Source of the DNA: Bubalus kerabau
Taxonomy: Eukaryota > Chordata > Mammalia > Artiodactyla > Bovidae
NCBI RefSeq assembly: GCF_029407905.1
Contig: NC_073641.1
Span: forward strand, 18,335,001-18,399,000
DNA length: 64,000 bases
Direction: 5' to 3'
Shown: positions 55,070 through 64,000 of the stretch, piece by piece
Layout: each line of letters opens with the position of its first letter
Position numbering within the stretch: position 1 is the stretch's first letter
Made by a program: the position numbers and the translations under genes
The notes under the pieces: model-generated
What the model was told of the DNA's origin: nothing
The model's database searches: none
Seen by the model: only the letters and a program-made list of their open reading frames with translations

Positions 55070-55518
55070 ATTGTCATTCAGTCACTAAGTTGTGCCTGAC
55101 TCTTCATGACCCCATTAACTGCAGTACCCTAGGCTTCCCTGTCCTTCTCTAGATCCCAGAGCTTTCTCAAACTCATGTCCATCAAGTCAATGATGCCATC
55201 CAACCATCTCATCCTCTGTCACCCACTTCTCCTCCTTCCCTCAATCTTTTCCAGCATCAGGGTCTTTTCCAATGGGTCAGTTCTTCACATCAGGTGGCCA
55301 AAGTACTGGAACTTCAGCTTTAGCATCAGTCCTTCCAGTGAATATTCAGCATTGATTTCCTTTAGGATTGACTGACTTGACCTCCTTGCTGTCTGAGGGA
55401 CTTTCATGAGTCTTCTCCAACATCAGAGTTTGAAAGCGTCTGTTCTTTGGCACTCAGCCTTCTTTATGGTCCAACTCTCATATCCATACTTGACTATGGG
55501 AAAAACCATAGTCAGAAT
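55061..55518 (-). mobile_element. BovB LINE 3' end inserted in L1, 9-base target duplication
   Basis: Body 55070-55509 on the minus strand, ending at the right inside the 'MVFPIVKYGYESWTIKKAE' coding stretch. The target 'agtcagaat' is exact at 55061-55069 and 55510-55518, and L1 continues without loss. Confidence 0.95.
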
Positions 55519-56111
55519 GGCCATCATTAAAAAAACTAAACAATAAATGCTGGAGAGAATATGGAGAAAAGGGAACTCTGTTACATTGTTGGTGGGAATA
55601 TAAATTGATACAGCCACTATGGAGAATAGTATGGAGGCTCCTTAAAAAACTAAAAATAGAACTACCATATGATCCAACAATCCCACTACTGGTCATAAAC
55701 CCAGAGAAAACCATAATTCCCAATGTTCACTGCAGCACTATTTACAATAACCAGGACATGGAAGCAACCTAAATGTCCATCAACAGAGGACTGGATAAAG
55801 AAGATGTGGTACATATACACGATAGAATATTACTCAGCTATCAAAAGGAATGAAACTGTGCCATTTGTAGAGATATGATGGACCTAGAGACTGTCATAGA
55901 GTGAAATCAGAAATAGAAAAGCAAATATTGTATATTAATGCATATAGGTGGAATCTAAAAAGTGGTATAGAGGGTCTTATTTACAAAGCAGAAATACAGA
56001 TATAGATTTAGAGAACAAATATATGATAACAAGGGGGGAAATCAGGGTGGGGTGGAGCACTGGGAGATTGGGACACTATACACACTGTTGAGTCTATGAG
56101 CAAAATAGATA
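55510..56111 (+). mobile_element. L1 ORF2 end and 3'UTR (second segment)
   Basis: Continues L1: 'aataaatgctggagagaata', 'ggaagcaacctaaatgtccatcaacagaggactggat', then 3'UTR text 'gtggaatctaaaaagtgg'. Ends at the next BovB insertion. Confidence 0.88.
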
Positions 56112-56892
56112 ACAGATGACAGCACCCTTATGGCAGAAAGTGAAGAACTACTAAAGGGCTTCTTGATGAAAGTGAAAGAGGAGAGTGAAAAAGTTGGCTT
56201 AAAGCTCAACATTGAGAAGACGAAGATCATGGCATCTGGTCCCATCACTTCATGACAAATAGATAGGGCAACAGTGGAAACAGTGGCAGACTGTATTTTT
56301 CTGGGCTTCAAAATCACTGCAGATGGTGATTGCAGCCATGAAATTAAAAGATGTTTACTCCTTGGAAGTAAAGTTATGGCCAACCTAGACAGCATATTCA
56401 AAAGCAGAGACATTACTTTGCCAACAAAGGTCCGTCTGGTTAAGGCTATGGTTTTTCCAGCGGTCATGTATGGATGTGAGAGTTGGACTGTAAAGAAAGC
56501 TGAGCGCTGAAGTATTAATGCTTTTGAACTGTGGTGCTGGAGAAGACTCTTGAGAGTCCCTTGGACTGCAAGGAGATCCAACCAGTCTATCCTAAAGGAG
56601 ATCAGTCCTGGGTGTTCATTGGAGAGACTGATGTTGAAGCTGAAACTCCAATACTTTGGCCACCTGATGCGAAGAGCTGACTCATTTGAAAAGACCCTGA
56701 TGCTGGGAAAGATTGAGGGCAGGAGAAGAAGGGGACGACAGAGGATAAGATGGTTGGATGGCATCACTGATTCGATGGACATGAGTTTGACTGAACTCCG
56801 GGAGTTGGTGATGGACAGGGAGGCCTGGCATGCTGCAGTTCATGGGGTCACAAAGAGTTGGACACGACTGAGCAACTTAACTGAACTGAATG
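56112..56892 (+). mobile_element. BovB LINE 3' portion inserted in L1 3'UTR
   Basis: Sense copy starting at the active-site region ('gatgacagcacccttatggcagaaag') and ending with ACTGAACTGA. Frames of 78 (56274-56510) and 131 codons (56550-56945) cover the C-terminal region. No clear target duplication found. Confidence 0.93.
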
Positions 56893-57075
56893 AGAACCTA
56901 CTGTATAGCACAGGGAACTCTACTCAGAGCTCTGTGGTGACCTAAATGGGAAGGAAATCCAAAAGAAGAGGGGATATATATGAACACACAACTGATTCAA
57001 TTTTTCATACAGCAGAAACAAAATATTGTAAAGCGATTATACTCCATTTAAAAATTAATTTTTAAAAAATGTTAA
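56893..57075 (+). mobile_element. L1 3'UTR end (third segment)
   Basis: 'gagaacctactgtatagcacagggaactctactcagagctctg' to 'aaagcgattatactccatttaaaaattaa' is the ruminant-type L1 3' end, antisense relatives of which occur at 57780-58010 and 59316-59640. Confidence 0.85.
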
Positions 57076-57775
57076 AAAAGAAATACAATCTATAGGGAAG
57101 AGATGAGGAGAAAACACCCAAGACTCTGCTTCTGGTGAACTTATGTCTTGGAGGTGGGCGGTTGTGGAGGAGCTGTGGGGGCATAAATCTGACAATGCTG
57201 TTTCAGTTAAAACTCTGTATGACTTTGGTGCAAACTCTGGTAACACTGGTACCAACAGAACGCTGCCTCTCATTTCTGCATGAAATTGAATGTAGGGGCA
57301 GAGAAACACAGCAGTCGGTACGGGCGGGGCAACACAGCCCTGAGCAGAGGGAGCAGCGCCACCTGGTGGATGCAACCACGCCCGCGGGAGGCGGTGACTC
57401 CCAGGGCAGGTGTTTCCTCTGGGGCTCATTCTGGCAGTGAAATCCACAGCAGACACCTGAGCAGCAGGCATCGAAGAGAATGCCAGAGGAAGAAGTGAAG
57501 GAAGAGCAGGTGCCATTCTGAGCTGGCTGACTAAGTGAGTCGCTGAGGAAAAGTGACCCACCCTGGCTGCTCCTAGAAAAGAACTGATATGGGGAAGAGG
57601 GGACTTAATGAGTTCAAGAAGACCTGCCTTAGCAAGAACAGTGATGACTCAGGAAATTTCAAGTCAAATGTTTACATTGATCTATTTTATTAGTTCTGCA
57701 AATTATGCCACATCCTTTTTGGAAGAATTTGGCTTTTTAATCATTCCAACAGTTATCTTTAAAAAAATTGTGACT
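57076..57775. other. Unclassified DNA, locally GC-rich
   Basis: About 700 bases. 57290-57430 is the most GC- and CpG-rich stretch noticed in the window. A 168-codon minus-strand frame (57055-57561) and a 101-codon plus-strand frame overlap here; neither has a recognisable domain. Confidence 0.5.
57356..57369 (-). promoter_or_regulatory. CTCF-like binding motif
   Basis: The minus strand reads 'CCACCAGGTGGCGC', one base from the common CTCF core CCACCAGGGGGCGC. It lies in non-repeat GC-rich DNA. Motif match by eye only; occupancy unknown. Confidence 0.5.
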
Positions 57776-57779
57776 TTTT

Positions 57780-58010
57780 AACTTTCAGATTAGTGGTTGT
57801 TGACTTTTTTCTACACATATACTTGTATCCCTTTTCAAATTCTTCTCCCAATTAAGTTGTTATAGAATATTGGGTATAATTCCCTGTGCTACACAGTATA
57901 CTGGCCCTTGTTGGTTATTCACGTTAAATAGAGCAGTGTGTACATGTCAATCCCAAACTCCCTATCCCTCCCCTTAAACTTGTCTCTTGATCTGATTTTA
58001 TATATATGTT
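57780..58010 (-). mobile_element. Old ruminant-type L1 3'UTR, antisense
   Basis: 'ttgggtataattccctgtgctacacagtatactggcccttgttggttattc' is the complement of the L1 3'UTR seen in sense at 56900-56940. Diverged. Confidence 0.75.
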
Positions 58011-59315
58011 ATAAAATTATTTCTGTTCTCAAATATTTTGTTATACTTCCTAGAAGTCTAAAAATGTTTGTTATACTTCCTAAAAAGGAAAAAGGAAACT
58101 AAGATATTTGACCATGACCCATTTGCTTTTCTCCATCATGTCAAATTATTCACTGAGTGTGATCCATATACTTCAATACCTTACTCTACTCCTGAAAAAC
58201 TATGAGCCATTTAAAACAAACAAAGAAAAAAAAGATGTTAATACACTTTTTAAGTAAAAGATCTGTCAAGTAAATTCTAGGACCTTTCAAAAAGTTGTTT
58301 TATTTCATAACACACACAAAAAAATCAATTTAGCAACTGGAAAAAGTAAAATAAAGTAATATGAGATATGCTGTATTATTAATAGAAATATCTTTGTGTG
58401 GCAAAAGGCCATGAAAATTAATTCTAGAAAGACTTTTTCTTTTCACATCCTCTCACGCAAGTAAGTTTAACCTTTGTAGGGTTTCAAGTTGCATTTCGAA
58501 AATTATATTTTCTATGTCATTTCCAATTATATAGAAATAATTTCAAAAGATTCTGCCTAAATAATATAGGTCAGATCATGCAGACATTTCTCTGAGATAG
58601 GTGAGTTTCTGAAATGTTGTTCTAATTCAATCTATGGGTTTGTATCTTCAAGTTAAGAGGAATCGAAATGTTCAGTTCCCAGATACATTTGCTCAAAGTA
58701 AGAGTACAAACTAGTCCTTTGGAATATTAAATATCCTCCTCCTCCTTGATGATATATAATCTATTGTCTTTCCCCCAAAAAACTGACTAGCTTCATCTAC
58801 AGTGAATATCTGTTGAAGCCAGTTTGAAGGAAACTCCTTACCACCTTTGATGGGTATACTAATTAACTCCCGTTAGTCTAAGGTGCTACAGAACAGAATG
58901 AGGATTAAACCTAATAAGCCATTTTTTGTACAGGAATCCACTTTCCATCAGTGGCTTGCCCCTGTGCTCAGTTCTCGGTCTCAGAGCCCCTGAGATTCGG
59001 CCAGCTGTCAGGAGGCATTCTGTTAGCACCTCAGATGCCTTCGGGACCAGGCAGCGACTGTTAAGTATCAGCCCCTTCACATGCACTCTGTAGATTCCAA
59101 CTGTTTTTTAAACACTGCCTCGGGACTCATCCCAGCTTCCAATTTTCATTCTCTGTAGTCTAGCCACACACACATTTTTAGGGCTACATGATTGCTTGCC
59201 CTTGTCTCTTTTTGAAGGACATAGCACTTTGTCCAGGTTTGAATCAGTTTTTGCCCTGCTGAATCGCTCTCACAGTTAAAGAACTCATCACATGGGCCCC
59301 ACAACACGCATCATT
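58011..59315. other. Unclassified AT-rich DNA
   Basis: About 1.3 kb. A 19-base local repeat ('ttgttatacttcctagaag' / 'ttgttatacttcctaaaaa' at 58039 and 58069) is the only structure noticed. No gene recognised. Confidence 0.5.
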
Positions 59316-59640
59316 TCTTTTTTTTAAAATTGGAGGATAATTACAACGTTGTGTTGGTTTCTGCTGTACAACGTGAATCAGCTGTATGTATACATATATC
59401 CCCTCCCTCTGGAGCCTCCATCCCACCCCTCTAGTCATCACGGAGCCCACGCTGAGCTCCCCGTGTCATAGAGCAGCTTCCCACTGTCTATCTATTTTAC
59501 CCACGGTAATGTATATATGTCAGTGCTACTTTCCCAATTCGTTCCCCCCTCTCCCTCCCTTGCTGTGTCCACAATTCCACTCCCTACGTTTGCATCTCTA
59601 TTCCTGCCCTGCAAATCAGTTCATCTAGATTCCATATATC
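59316..59640 (-). mobile_element. Ruminant-type L1 3'UTR, antisense
   Basis: Starts with a T run (59317-59327, the complement of the poly(A) tail) and runs through 'ggataattacaacgttgtgttggtttctgctgtac' to 'ccctgcaaatcagttcatc'. 5'-truncated within the 3'UTR. Confidence 0.85.
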
Positions 59641-59694
59641 ACACCATTCCTTACCACACACAATTTTGAAAATTACCTCTCCTTGGTTGCTGCT

Positions 59695-59790
59695 GTTCAG
59701 TAGCTCAGTCGTGTCCGAGTCTTTGCAACCCCATGAAGTGCAGCACACCAGGCTTCCCTGTCCTTCACTATGTCCCTTCACTATCTCTCC
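59695..59790 (-). mobile_element. BovB LINE 3' end, very short
   Basis: Only ~95 bases: 'gctgctgttcagtagctcagtcgtgtccgag' to 'gtccttcactatgtccc'. A 12-base stretch 'cccttcactatc' is partly repeated at the right end. Confidence 0.85.
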
Positions 59791-60083
59791 TTTAGTTTCT
59801 CTCATAATCCTAACCTTGATACCAGCACTTTTCACACTTTAACAACAGTTGCACTTATTGGGCAGGAGGGAGTTCATGCCTGAACTCGACTTAAAACAAT
59901 GTTCAAACAAAGCAAATCATCAGTGAAAAAAATGCCATGACCATGAATAACTAAAACAACAATTTGTTGATGACTGGCAGAGCTGTTCCACCCAGCACAC
60001 AGCTTTGCTCACATCCATGGAGGTCATTAAGTAGAAAATAATTACATTATAGCAGCTGAAAGTGTGCAGAGTTATAACTGTCT
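59791..60083. other. Unclassified DNA
   Basis: No gene or repeat recognised. Confidence 0.4.
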
Positions 60084-60571
60084 GCTCGGTGCTGTGCCAT
60101 GGACTTCGCCTGTATTACCTCTTTTGAAATTCACTATCATCCTAAAGGCAGGTACTATCAGTATTTTAAAAAGCTGGGACAGCAAAAGAGACACTGATGT
60201 ATAGAACAGTCTTATGGACTCTGTGGGAGAGGGAGAGGGTGGGAAGATTTGGGAGAATGGCATTGAAACATGTAAAATATCATGTATGAAACGAGTTGCC
60301 AGTCCAGATTCGATGCACGATACTGGATGCTTGGGGCTGGTGCACTGGGACGACCCAGAGGGATGGAATGGGGAGAGAGGAGGGAGGAAGGTTCAGGATG
60401 GGGAACACATGTATACCTGTGGCGGATTCATTTTGATATTTGGCAAAACTAATACAATTATGTAAAGTTTAAAAATAAAATTAAAAAAAAAAAGCTGGGA
60501 ACCGAGACATAAAACAGTTGTTAGCTTTCCCAAGCCACACATGTAGTGCAAACATTTGTTTTGAACCCAAG
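60084..60571 (-). mobile_element. MIR SINE, split by L1-BT
   Basis: 'gctcggtgctgtgccatggac ... ggcaggtactatcagtatttta' continues after the L1-BT insertion as 'aaccgagacataaaacagttgttagctttcccaagccacac'. Together they give the complement of the MIR core, with the target-site duplication between the halves. Confidence 0.75.
60168..60500 (+). mobile_element. L1-BT 3' end inserted in MIR, 12-base target duplication
   Basis: Body 60180-60488 from 'cagcaaaagagacactgatg' to the adenine tail. The target 'aaaaagctggga' is exact at 60168-60179 and 60489-60500, and the site reads TT/AAAA. Little diverged from 20960-21271. Confidence 0.96.
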
Positions 60572-60574
60572 TGT

Positions 60575-60772
60575 CTGCCTGCCTGCCAATGCAGGAGACT
60601 CAAGAGATGCAAGTTCAGATCCTGGGTCAGGAAGATCCCCAGGAGAGGGGCATGGCAGCCCACTCCAGTATTCTTGCCTGAGAATGCCATGGACAGAAGA
60701 ACCGGGCAGGCTACAGTCCACAGGGTCACAGAGAGTCAGACACAACTGAAGTGACTTAGCATGCATGCATGC
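60575..60772 (+). mobile_element. Bov-tA SINE with (ATGC)n tail
   Basis: Head partly lost ('ctgcctgcctgccaatgcagg'), Bov-A unit complete to 'gaagtgacttagcatgcatgcatgcac'. Confidence 0.92.
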
Positions 60773-61157
60773 ACATCTGAATCCAGTCTGCAGGCTCAAA
60801 ATCTCTATGGACTCAATACAGCTCAAATCATGGAACTGTTTTATTTTTATGAAAAAGTCACCATTTCACCCTCGTTGTCAAATACAACTCCAAATTTTCA
60901 AGATATATAGCTTCAATATTATAAAATTACTGTGTTCAATACAGCCATTTATATGAATCATCTCATTTGATAAATGAAACATGTAATGTAAAAATGTATA
61001 TATCAAAATTTTCAGCTTTAACTCATGGAAAATAATTAGAAGCTATAACTTGGAAAAAACTTTACAACTTTTTGACAATATTCATGTTAGGATGAGAATG
61101 CAATCACAAAAAAATTACAGTAGATCAGAAAATGAATGGATTGCATATTTATATATT
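60773..61157. other. Unclassified AT-rich DNA
   Basis: About 385 bases; no gene or repeat recognised. Confidence 0.5.
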
Positions 61158-61632
61158 CAGTTCAGTTCAGTCGATCAGTCTGTGTCCAACTCTTTGTGAC
61201 CCCATGAATTGCAGCACGCCAGGCCTCCCTGTCCATCACCAACTCCTGGAGTTCACTCAGACTCACGTCCATTGAGTCGGTGATACCATCCAGCCATCTC
61301 ATCCTCTGTCATCCCCTTTTCCTCCTGCCCCCAATCCCTCCCAGCCTCAGAGTCTTTTCCAATGAGTCAGCTCTTCTCATCAGGTGGCCAAAGTATTGGA
61401 GTTTCAGCTTTAGCATCATTCCTTCCCAGAACACCCAGGACTGATCTCCTTGCAGTTCAAGGGACTCTCAAGAGTCTTCTTCAACACCACAGTTCAAAAG
61501 CATCAATTCTTCAGCACTCAGCTTTCTTCACAGTCCAACTCTCACATCCATTCATGACTACTGGAAAAACCATAGTCTTGACTAGACAGACCTTTGTTGG
61601 CAAAGTAATGTCTCTGCTTTTTAATATGCTAT
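61158..61632 (-). mobile_element. BovB LINE 3' end
   Basis: Minus-strand copy with a TTCAGTTCAGT start (complement of an ACTGA tail), ending inside 'ctttttaatatgctat'. A short deletion near 61435 removes part of the 'ISPG' region. A possible 6-base target 'tatatt' is too short to trust. Confidence 0.93.
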
Positions 61633-62976
61633 ATTATATTTTACTAAAAAATGAGTCATAATGAAAATATAGGGGTTAAATACATAGACAAAAATCTGTG
61701 TCAAAATAAAACTTTTAAATACATGTATAAAACTAAGAAACATCTAGTCTTTCAGGAGCATACAAAATTTTTTGAGAAAGACTCTCTTTGCAATGTTATA
61801 TGTGAATTATGTCTCAGTAAAACTAGCGGAGGTAGAAGAATACTGACCCTCTTAAGACTCTTTTAAGGGACACAATTAAGAATTTAATAGGAAAAAATTC
61901 ATGACAGAACCTACACATTTCCCTAATCCAAGTTTTAAATCTGTTCAATAGGTGTGTTATAATCAATCCTGCCTGTATCTGTACCCATGTGCATGGTCAG
62001 AGAGAATACTCTTGTCTACAGAGTCAGAAGCGCTCACCATTTGTTTCTACTCTTAACTAACATGCAAACCGTTTCTTAAAACTTTCTGCATGGGGACATC
62101 AGACCCTTGTTTATAAACCAGTGACACAGAAGCCCCTGTTTTCAAGGCAGTTTTTATCTCTAGACTCTTATTAAGGACTCCTAAAGGTTTTTCCCTACTT
62201 TAAACTGAAACTTACTTCCCTATCCATAGCTGAAACAACTACCTGTCCGTCTTTACTCTGCCCTTGGGAGCAGCAGCGTTAGGCTGCTGAGTGGAAAAGG
62301 ACTGCTGTGTGTAGTGTCGAGATGAAATACAGCCTGATGTAAAAATGCCCACAGCAGGGTGAACCTTCCACAGCACATGGGGAGAACAGCATGGAGATAC
62401 CATCATCATCATTATATGGTTGGCTCTGAATTTCTTTCTCCAAGGCTGGGGCTGCCCCCTCCCATGTGACTTGGGTGGAAATATTCCCAGAATCTTACCT
62501 CTCCTGCCACAGAAATAAGCATATAAGCAAAACTGGTTAGTAAAAACATCTTGTCAATCTGGATCCCAAGGTACTTTGGGGTTCAGATATCAGGGAGGGA
62601 GATAGCAAAGATGGGGAGAGCCTCGCACTCTCTGAGACTGGAAGCTGGTCTGAGGATGTGCTGTGCAGCCCACATCTGAATGCAGCACAGCAGGAACCCG
62701 CCCCCATTGTTTGAAACTCTGGATGTGCTCAAATATGCCTTCATCCTTTGGGCTTTCTGGTTAAATTAAACAAAAACTCCCTTTTTAACTTAGTTTAAGT
62801 TAGTCGTTTCAACTAGACTTTCATTTCCAGTTCGAGTTGATGCTCAGAATACTTGTGGACAAAGTGAAGTCTAGAATGGTGTTCAGGAGTAGAGTAAGGA
62901 AAGCACAGAGAAATTAGGAGTTGAGTGAGTGGCTCAGTAGAAAATCAGAAAGGTGAAAACTGAAAAACTGTAGCCT
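61633..62976. other. Unclassified DNA
   Basis: About 1.34 kb. No gene or named repeat; 62270-62760 is less AT-rich than the surroundings. Confidence 0.5.
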
Positions 62977-63277
62977 GGACCTACCTTGCTGCTGCTGCTG
63001 CTGCTAAGTTGCTTCAGTCATGTCCGACTCTGTTCGACCCCACAGACGGCAGCCCACTAGACTCCTCTGTCCCTGGGATTCTCCAGGCAAGAATACTGGA
63101 GTGGGTTGCCATTTCCTTCTCCAATGCATGAAAGTGAAAAGTGAAAGTGAAGTTGCTCAGTCGTGTCCGACTCTTCGCGACCCCATGGACTGCAGCCTAC
63201 CAGGCTCCTCCATCCATGGAATTTTCCAGGCAAGAGTACTGGAGTGGGTTGCCATTGCCTTCTCCAGGACCTACCTT
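62977..63277 (-). mobile_element. Bov-A2 SINE with 11-base target duplication and (CTG)n tail
   Basis: Body 62988-63266, two Bov-A units joined by 'gcatgaaagtgaaaagtgaaagt'. The tail appears as about six 'gct' units. The target 'ggacctacctt' is exact at 62977-62987 and 63267-63277. Confidence 0.96.
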
Positions 63278-63328
63278 AATTTATGCCAAAACTTCCCTGC
63301 ATGGTAGGATTTCCAGAGTGTTAGGAGG

Positions 63329-63542
63329 GCTCCCCTGGTGGCTTAGATGGTAAAGAATCTGCCTGCCATGTGAGAGACTTGGGTTTGATCCCTGGTTGGG
63401 AAGTTCCCCTAGAGAAGGGAATGGCTACCTACTCCAGTATTCTTGCCTAAAGAATCCCATGGACAGAGGAGCCTGGTGGGCTACAGTCCATGGGGTCACA
63501 AATAGTCGGACATGACTGAGCAACTAACACTTTCACTTTCAA
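63329..63542 (+). mobile_element. Bov-tA SINE
   Basis: Sense copy: head 'gctcccctggtggcttagatgg', end 'gagcaactaacactttcactttca'. No convincing target duplication. A purine-rich A run follows at 63557-63585. Confidence 0.93.
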
Positions 63543-63585
63543 GAGGAGCCATTATGCAAAAAAAAAAAAAAAGAAAAGAAAAAAG

Positions 63586-63728
63586 GATCCAGTGTTAGTG
63601 ATTCCAAAATCCCTTTATAAATTATAGAGGCTTTCATTACAGAACTGGAGATGAGATGTTAATAACTCTGGCAAGCTCAAGTGACAAGAGGATGAGAACT
63701 GCAAAAATATTAGGAAAAGGATTACATC
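63586..63728. other. Unclassified DNA
   Basis: Short stretch without a recognisable feature. Confidence 0.4.
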
Positions 63729-63874
63729 AAAGTACCTGGGCAGGGTTGCACAGTGGTTAAGACTCCCTGCTTCCACAGCAGTGGGCATGGATTCCATACC
63801 CCATTGGGGAATAAGATCCCACATATCCCATGGCAAGGCCAAAAGATTTATTACAAAAAAAAAGTGCCTGGGCA
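63729..63874 (+). mobile_element. CHR-type SINE with 14-base target duplication
   Basis: tRNA-derived head 'gcacagtggttaagactccctgcttcc' and short CHR body with an A tail (63855-63860). The target 'aaagtacctgggca' (63729-63742) recurs with one mismatch at 63861-63874. Confidence 0.88.
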
Positions 63875-64000
63875 TTGGAGGAGATGCCATTGACAGTCCC
63901 CATCCACCTTGTATATTTCCCGAGAACAGCCCTGCCAGCCCAGCCCAACTCTCTGCAGCAGGCAAAGAGGACCCCTCCCTGCAGCTTATCTCTGCAACAG
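63875..64000. other. Unclassified DNA at the right edge
   Basis: No feature recognised. Confidence 0.4.

Noticed and set aside
56042..56782. 246-codon minus-strand open frame
   Set aside because: It is the antisense shadow of the plus-strand BovB at 56112-56892; the same Ser/Leu/Phe-rich antisense pattern recurs opposite every BovB copy.
57055..57561. 168-codon minus-strand frame and overlapping plus-strand frames
   Set aside because: GC-rich DNA has few stops; no domain, exon signals or codon pattern supports coding, and frames on both strands overlap.
1..64000. An undescribed multi-gene system (defence, biosynthetic or similar)
   Set aside because: The window is repeat-rich ruminant DNA with no complete host gene; nothing resembles an operon or gene cluster.

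Overview
The window reads as AT-rich, gene-poor DNA of a bovid ruminant (cattle or a close relative). The diagnosis rests on its repeats: BovB (RTE-type) LINEs, Bov-tA and Bov-A2 SINEs, ruminant-type L1 (L1-BT) with its characteristic 3' end, and CHR-type cetartiodactyl SINEs. Older mammal-wide repeats (L1M/L1ME, L2, MIR, MER5, MaLR-type and other LTR pieces) form the background. No complete host protein-coding gene is visible. Almost every longer open frame lies inside a retroelement or is the antisense shadow of one. Family names are from memory of consensus sequences, not from a database run.

Layout. Positions 1-9.3 kb are a dense nest: BovB pieces split by other DNA, an old L1 with its 5'UTR/ORF1 and ORF2 parts, a young L1-BT insertion that seems to carry a 3' transduction, and a head-on L1 mosaic. 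9.3-17.2 kb is mostly unclassified DNA with SINEs, BovB 3' ends and a decayed tRNA-Glu(TTC) copy. 17.2-21.3 kb is a 4 kb L1-BT with an uninterrupted 738-residue reverse-transcriptase frame. 21.3-28.6 kb holds SINEs with clear target-site duplications, an ERV LTR, MIR, L1ME and L2. 28.6-33.3 kb holds two BovB copies and an old L1 split by two CHR SINEs. 33.3-42.5 kb is mostly unclassified, with MER5A, SINEs and minus-strand BovB. 42.5-48.5 kb has two long minus-strand BovB copies, one nearly full length. 48.5-51.5 kb is unclassified and carries the only candidate host exon, on the minus strand at 49799-49953. 51.6-54.0 kb is a 2.4 kb BovB with a 12-base target duplication. 54.7-57.1 kb is an L1 interrupted by two BovB copies in opposite orientation. 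57.1-64.0 kb is unclassified DNA with a CTCF-like motif and further SINE, BovB, L1 and CHR insertions.

The elements work as parasites of one another. BovB and L1 supply target-primed reverse transcription; Bov-tA and Bov-A2 share their 3' region with BovB and presumably use its machinery; the short adenine-tail insertions probably come from L1. I found no new multi-gene system. The items most worth checking are the candidate terminal exon, the probable 3' transduction, a set of 'tail-only' insertions flanked by duplications, the tRNA-Glu relic and two BovB 3'-tail classes.
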